A DNA stretch of 7,794 nucleotides from an uncultured Micrococcales bacterium. GTDB taxonomy: Bacteria > Actinomycetota > Actinomycetes > Actinomycetales > Microbacteriaceae. Both the position numbers and the translations under genes were made by a program. Positions 6,141 to 7,794 of the stretch are shown here, one piece after another; within the stretch, counting starts at the first letter, position 1, and each line of letters starts with the position of its first letter. The stretch spans positions 1 to 7,794 of the forward strand of contig CAIJWY010000101.1 of assembly GCA_903824455.1 (NCBI GenBank), given 5' to 3'. A model generated the notes under the pieces. It had not been told where the DNA came from. It saw only the letters and a list, made by a program, of their open reading frames with translations, and did not search any database.

Positions 6141-6182
6141 ATGTTTGTTCTGCTCCTGCTTAGCGGCCGCGACGAGGCTTAA
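6141..6182 (+). CDS. leuA leader peptide (attenuator, 13 residues)
   Basis: A tiny frame, ATG 6141 to TAA 6180-6182, encodes MFVLLLLSGRDEA with four successive Leu codons (CTG CTC CTG CTT, 6150-6161) just after Val. It lies 74 bases before the leuA start in the otherwise gene-free interval after era. A run of codons for the end product ahead of a biosynthetic gene is the hallmark of ribosome-mediated attenuation: scarcity of charged Leu-tRNA stalls the ribosome on these codons. Its 3' half forms the 5' arm of the downstream hairpin and its Leu codons include a complement of the leuA ribosome site. There is no Shine-Dalgarno before it; it is probably translated from a leaderless mRNA. The peptide itself is likely to have no other function. 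Confidence 0.82.
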   Translation: MFVLLLLSGRDEA

Positions 6183-6204
6183 ACCTAGCCACCCTTCGTC
6201 GCGG
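6167..6204 (+). repeat. Inverted repeat forming leader hairpin P1
   Basis: Nine perfect base pairs (6167-6175 with 6196-6204) plus four more (6176-6179 with 6187-6190) make a 13-pair stem with a bulge ACCCT at 6191-6195 and a seven-base loop TAAACCT. The 5' arm is the coding sequence for leader residues Gly-Arg-Asp-Glu-Ala, so translation to the stop codon must open it. It is the most stable-looking structure outside genes in this window. Confidence 0.85.
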
Positions 6205-6245
6205 AGTCTTCGCTTATCAGCTAGATAAACCTTCAACAGACTTTC

Positions 6246-6250
6246 AGGAG
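6246..6250 (+). promoter_or_regulatory. leuA Shine-Dalgarno (supports TTG start)
   Basis: AGGAG lies six bases before TTG 6257. Its spacing is ideal for that codon and too far from the next in-frame ATG at 6284, so TTG is taken as the start. All five bases are contained in the segment complementary to the leader Leu codons. Confidence 0.85.
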
Positions 6251-6256
6251 CTTCAA

Positions 6257-7794
6257 TTGCGTAACCAACAAAAACCATCGGGAATGCCGATTCATAAATA
6301 TCAGCCTTTCCACGAGCAGATTGATGTATCCCTGCCCGATCGCACCTGGCCAACCAAGCGAATCGAGAAGGCCCCGGTTTGGTGCGCGGTTGATTTGCGT
6401 GACGGCAATCAGGCACTTATTGATCCAATGAGCCCCGAGCGCAAATTGAAGATGTTCCAGTTGCTCGTAAAGATGGGTTATAAGGAAATCGAGGTTGGAT
6501 TCCCAAGTGCCAGCCAAACCGACTTTGACTTCGTTCGCCTACTCATCGAAGACGGGCACATTCCAGAAGACGTGGTAATTCAAGTGCTTACCCAGGCGCG
6601 TGATCACCTGATCGAGAGAACTTTCGAGTCGCTTCAGGGGTCGAAGCAAGCGGTGGTTCACTTCTATAACTCAACTTCTGTTTTGCAACGCCGAGTGGTG
6701 TTCAACCAGGACAAGGCTGGAATCAAGGAAATTGCTTTGCACGCGGCCAAAAAGTGCAAGGAACTCGAGCCAACTCTGGTTGGAACGACCGTCTACTACG
6801 AATACTCGCCCGAGAGTTACACCGGAACCGAGCTCGAATACGCGGTTGAGGTCTGCAACGCAGTTGTCGAAGTAATCAATCCTTCTCCATCGCACAAAAT
6901 GATTTTGAATTTGCCAGCAACTGTTGAGATGACCACGCCTAACGTTTATGCCGATTCAATTGAGTGGATGAGTCGCAACCTGACTCGACGCGACAGCGTG
7001 CTAATTTCGCTACACCCGCACAATGATCGCGGTACTGCCGTTGCAGCTGCGGAACTGGGTTACCTTGCCGGCGCCGATCGTATCGAAGGATGCCTATTTG
7101 GGAATGGCGAGCGCACAGGTAACGTCGATCTGGTAACTCTCGGTATGAATCTTTTCAGCCAGGGCATAGACCCTCACATAGATTTCAGTGATCTTGATGA
7201 GATCAAACGAACAGTGGAATATTGCAATCAATTGCCAGTTCCAGAGCGCGCTCCCTATGGTGGCGATTTGGTCTACACCGCCTTCTCCGGCTCGCACCAA
7301 GATGCCATCAAAAAGGGCTTCGAGCTCATGGAGAAGGAAGCGGACTCTAAAGGTGTCTCGGTTGACGACCTAATCTGGTCGGTTCCATACCTACCGATCG
7401 ACCCCAAGGATGTTGGGCGATCTTACGAGGCCGTAATTCGCGTGAACTCACAGTCTGGCAAGGGCGGAGTTGCCTACCTACTCAAGAGCGACCATTCGTT
7501 AGATCTTCCGCGCAAACTCCAGATCGAGTTTTCAAGAGTGGTTCAAAACACAACTGACGAAGAGGGTGGAGAAGTCTCTAGCGAGAAGCTATGGAACATT
7601 TTTACCGACGAATATCTTCCAGCTGCAGCAGACGACCAAAAGTGGGGTCGTTTCGAACTTCGTAAGATTGCCACCAATAGTGACATGGATGGAACCGTTA
7701 AACTCGATGTAGTTCTGAGGGATGGCGCTGGCGAGGTGACCAAGCACGGAACCGGAAACGGACCAATTTCGGCCTTTATCGATGTGCTCTCACA
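6257..7794 (+). CDS. leuA: 2-isopropylmalate synthase, 5' part (cut by window end)
   Basis: LeuA condenses acetyl-CoA with 2-oxoisovalerate to 2-isopropylmalate, the first committed and leucine-inhibited step of leucine synthesis. The frame is open from TTG 6257 to the window end, 512 residues plus two bases; actinobacterial LeuA of this type is commonly about 560-620 residues, so only the end of the regulatory domain is missing. Catalytic TIM-barrel motifs: DLRDGNQAL (46-54, metal and substrate site), GFPSASQTDFDFVR (81-94), HPHNDRGTA (253-261, metal-binding His pair) and GNGERTGNVDL (282-292). The C-terminal LeuA_dimer allosteric domain begins around residue 460, with GNGPISAFIDVL (500-511). 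AGGAG at 6246-6250 supports the TTG start. Control is probably double: feedback by leucine on the enzyme, and the leader peptide switch upstream on expression. Confidence 0.97.
   Translation, partial: MRNQQKPSGMPIHKYQPFHEQIDVSLPDRTWPTKRIEKAPVWCAVDLRDGNQALIDPMSPERKLKMFQLLVKMGYKEIEVGFPSASQTDFDFVRLLIEDGHIPEDVVIQVLTQARDHLIERTFESLQGSKQAVVHFYNSTSVLQRRVVFNQDKAGIKEIALHAAKKCKELEPTLVGTTVYYEYSPESYTGTELEYAVEVCNAVVEVINPSPSHKMILNLPATVEMTTPNVYADSIEWMSRNLTRRDSVLISLHPHNDRGTAVAAAELGYLAGADRIEGCLFGNGERTGNVDLVTLGMNLFSQGIDPHIDFSDLDEIKRTVEYCNQLPVPERAPYGGDLVYTAFSGSHQDAIKKGFELMEKEADSKGVSVDDLIWSVPYLPIDPKDVGRSYEAVIRVNSQSGKGGVAYLLKSDHSLDLPRKLQIEFSRVVQNTTDEEGGEVSSEKLWNIFTDEYLPAAADDQKWGRFELRKIATNSDMDGTVKLDVVLRDGAGEVTKHGTGNGPISAFIDVLS

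Larger units (their letters stand above)
6152..6251 (+). promoter_or_regulatory. leuA 5' leader RNA switch: anti-SD/SD pairing around two hairpin domains
   Basis: Reading base pairs directly: GCTCCTG (6152-6158, within the Leu codons) is a perfect 7-base complement of CAGGAGC (6245-6251), which contains the leuA Shine-Dalgarno. Inside this outer helix lies hairpin P1: CCGCGACGA (6167-6175) pairs with TCGTCGCGG (6196-6204), continued by GGCT/AGCC (6176-6179/6187-6190) across a five-base bulge, with the leader stop codon in the loop. A second weaker domain pairs AGTCT (6205-6209) with AGACT (6238-6242) and encloses TTATC/GATAA (6214-6218/6224-6228). No U-tract follows P1, so it does not look like an intrinsic terminator. 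Together this suggests translational rather than transcriptional attenuation: a ribosome stalled at Leu codons covers the anti-SD and leaves leuA open. The pairings are seen; the mechanism is inferred. Confidence 0.65.

Noticed and set aside
6180..6232. Direct repeat TAAACCT at 6180-6186 and 6226-6232
   Set aside because: Seven bases in an AT-rich context within a structured leader; could be chance and no regulator with such a site is recognised.
6087..6517. Minus-strand open frames across the era-leuA junction (109 and 94 codons)
   Set aside because: They overlap era, the leader and leuA on the opposite strand, show no recognisable motif and are explained by the coding bias of the + strand genes.
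1..7794. Search for mobile elements, CRISPR arrays, tRNA or rRNA genes, toxin-antitoxin or defence systems
   Set aside because: No transposase, integrase, spaced repeats, tRNA-like cloverleaf or defence-type gene is visible; the window is a tightly packed housekeeping operon followed by leuA.

Overview
The window is a compact, single-strand stretch of a bacterial chromosome. It carries eight protein genes and two partial ones at its ends, all on the + strand: hemW (3' end), hrcA, dnaJ, rsmE, a HIT-family gene, ybeY, a CBS/CorC-HlyC membrane protein gene, era, a short leader peptide, and leuA (5' part). Gene order, the CIRCE-controlled hrcA-dnaJ pair without grpE, the RTSTA form of the RsmE motif, the HVQWMDEPGPTD form of YbeY and the long LeuA type all point to an actinobacterium. 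The moderate base composition (by eye near 50% G+C) and the era-leuA junction suggest a small-genome Microbacteriaceae-like lineage, such as freshwater planktonic actinobacteria. The genus is inference.

Positions 1-418 hold the HemW C-terminus. The 56-base gap after it contains a CIRCE operator (436-462) overlapping a -10-like TAATAT, so hrcA-dnaJ is very probably a HrcA-autorepressed heat-shock unit. From hrcA to era the genes are packed: TAATG one-base overlaps (hrcA/dnaJ, dnaJ/rsmE), gaps of 1 or 2 bases (HIT/ybeY, ybeY/CBS gene), and an ATGA overlap (CBS gene/era). The one looser junction is rsmE/HIT (19 bases), where a possible internal promoter with a leaderless start can be drawn. The operon thus links protein folding control, 16S rRNA modification (RsmE), rRNA processing and quality control (YbeY) and 30S maturation (Era). 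The phoH (ybeZ) gene that commonly precedes ybeY is not there.

The only non-coding stretch with rich structure is 6116-6256, between era and leuA. It encodes a 13-residue leader peptide, MFVLLLLSGRDEA, with four consecutive Leu codons, apparently translated from a leaderless transcript. A strong hairpin follows (arms 6167-6179 and 6187-6204). The Leu-codon run contains a 7-base perfect complement (6152-6158) to the leuA Shine-Dalgarno region (6245-6251), and there is no U-tract. This fits translational attenuation in which the Leu codons themselves are the anti-Shine-Dalgarno. It is the most interesting signal in the window; leuA leader control in Actinobacteria is known in general, while this exact pairing scheme is inferred here.

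The remaining genes look like ordinary, intact housekeeping genes. The deviations worth noting are a TKSE instead of N/TKxD guanine-recognition motif in Era, a short three-helix N-terminal membrane part in the CBS protein, and TTG starts for that gene and leuA.
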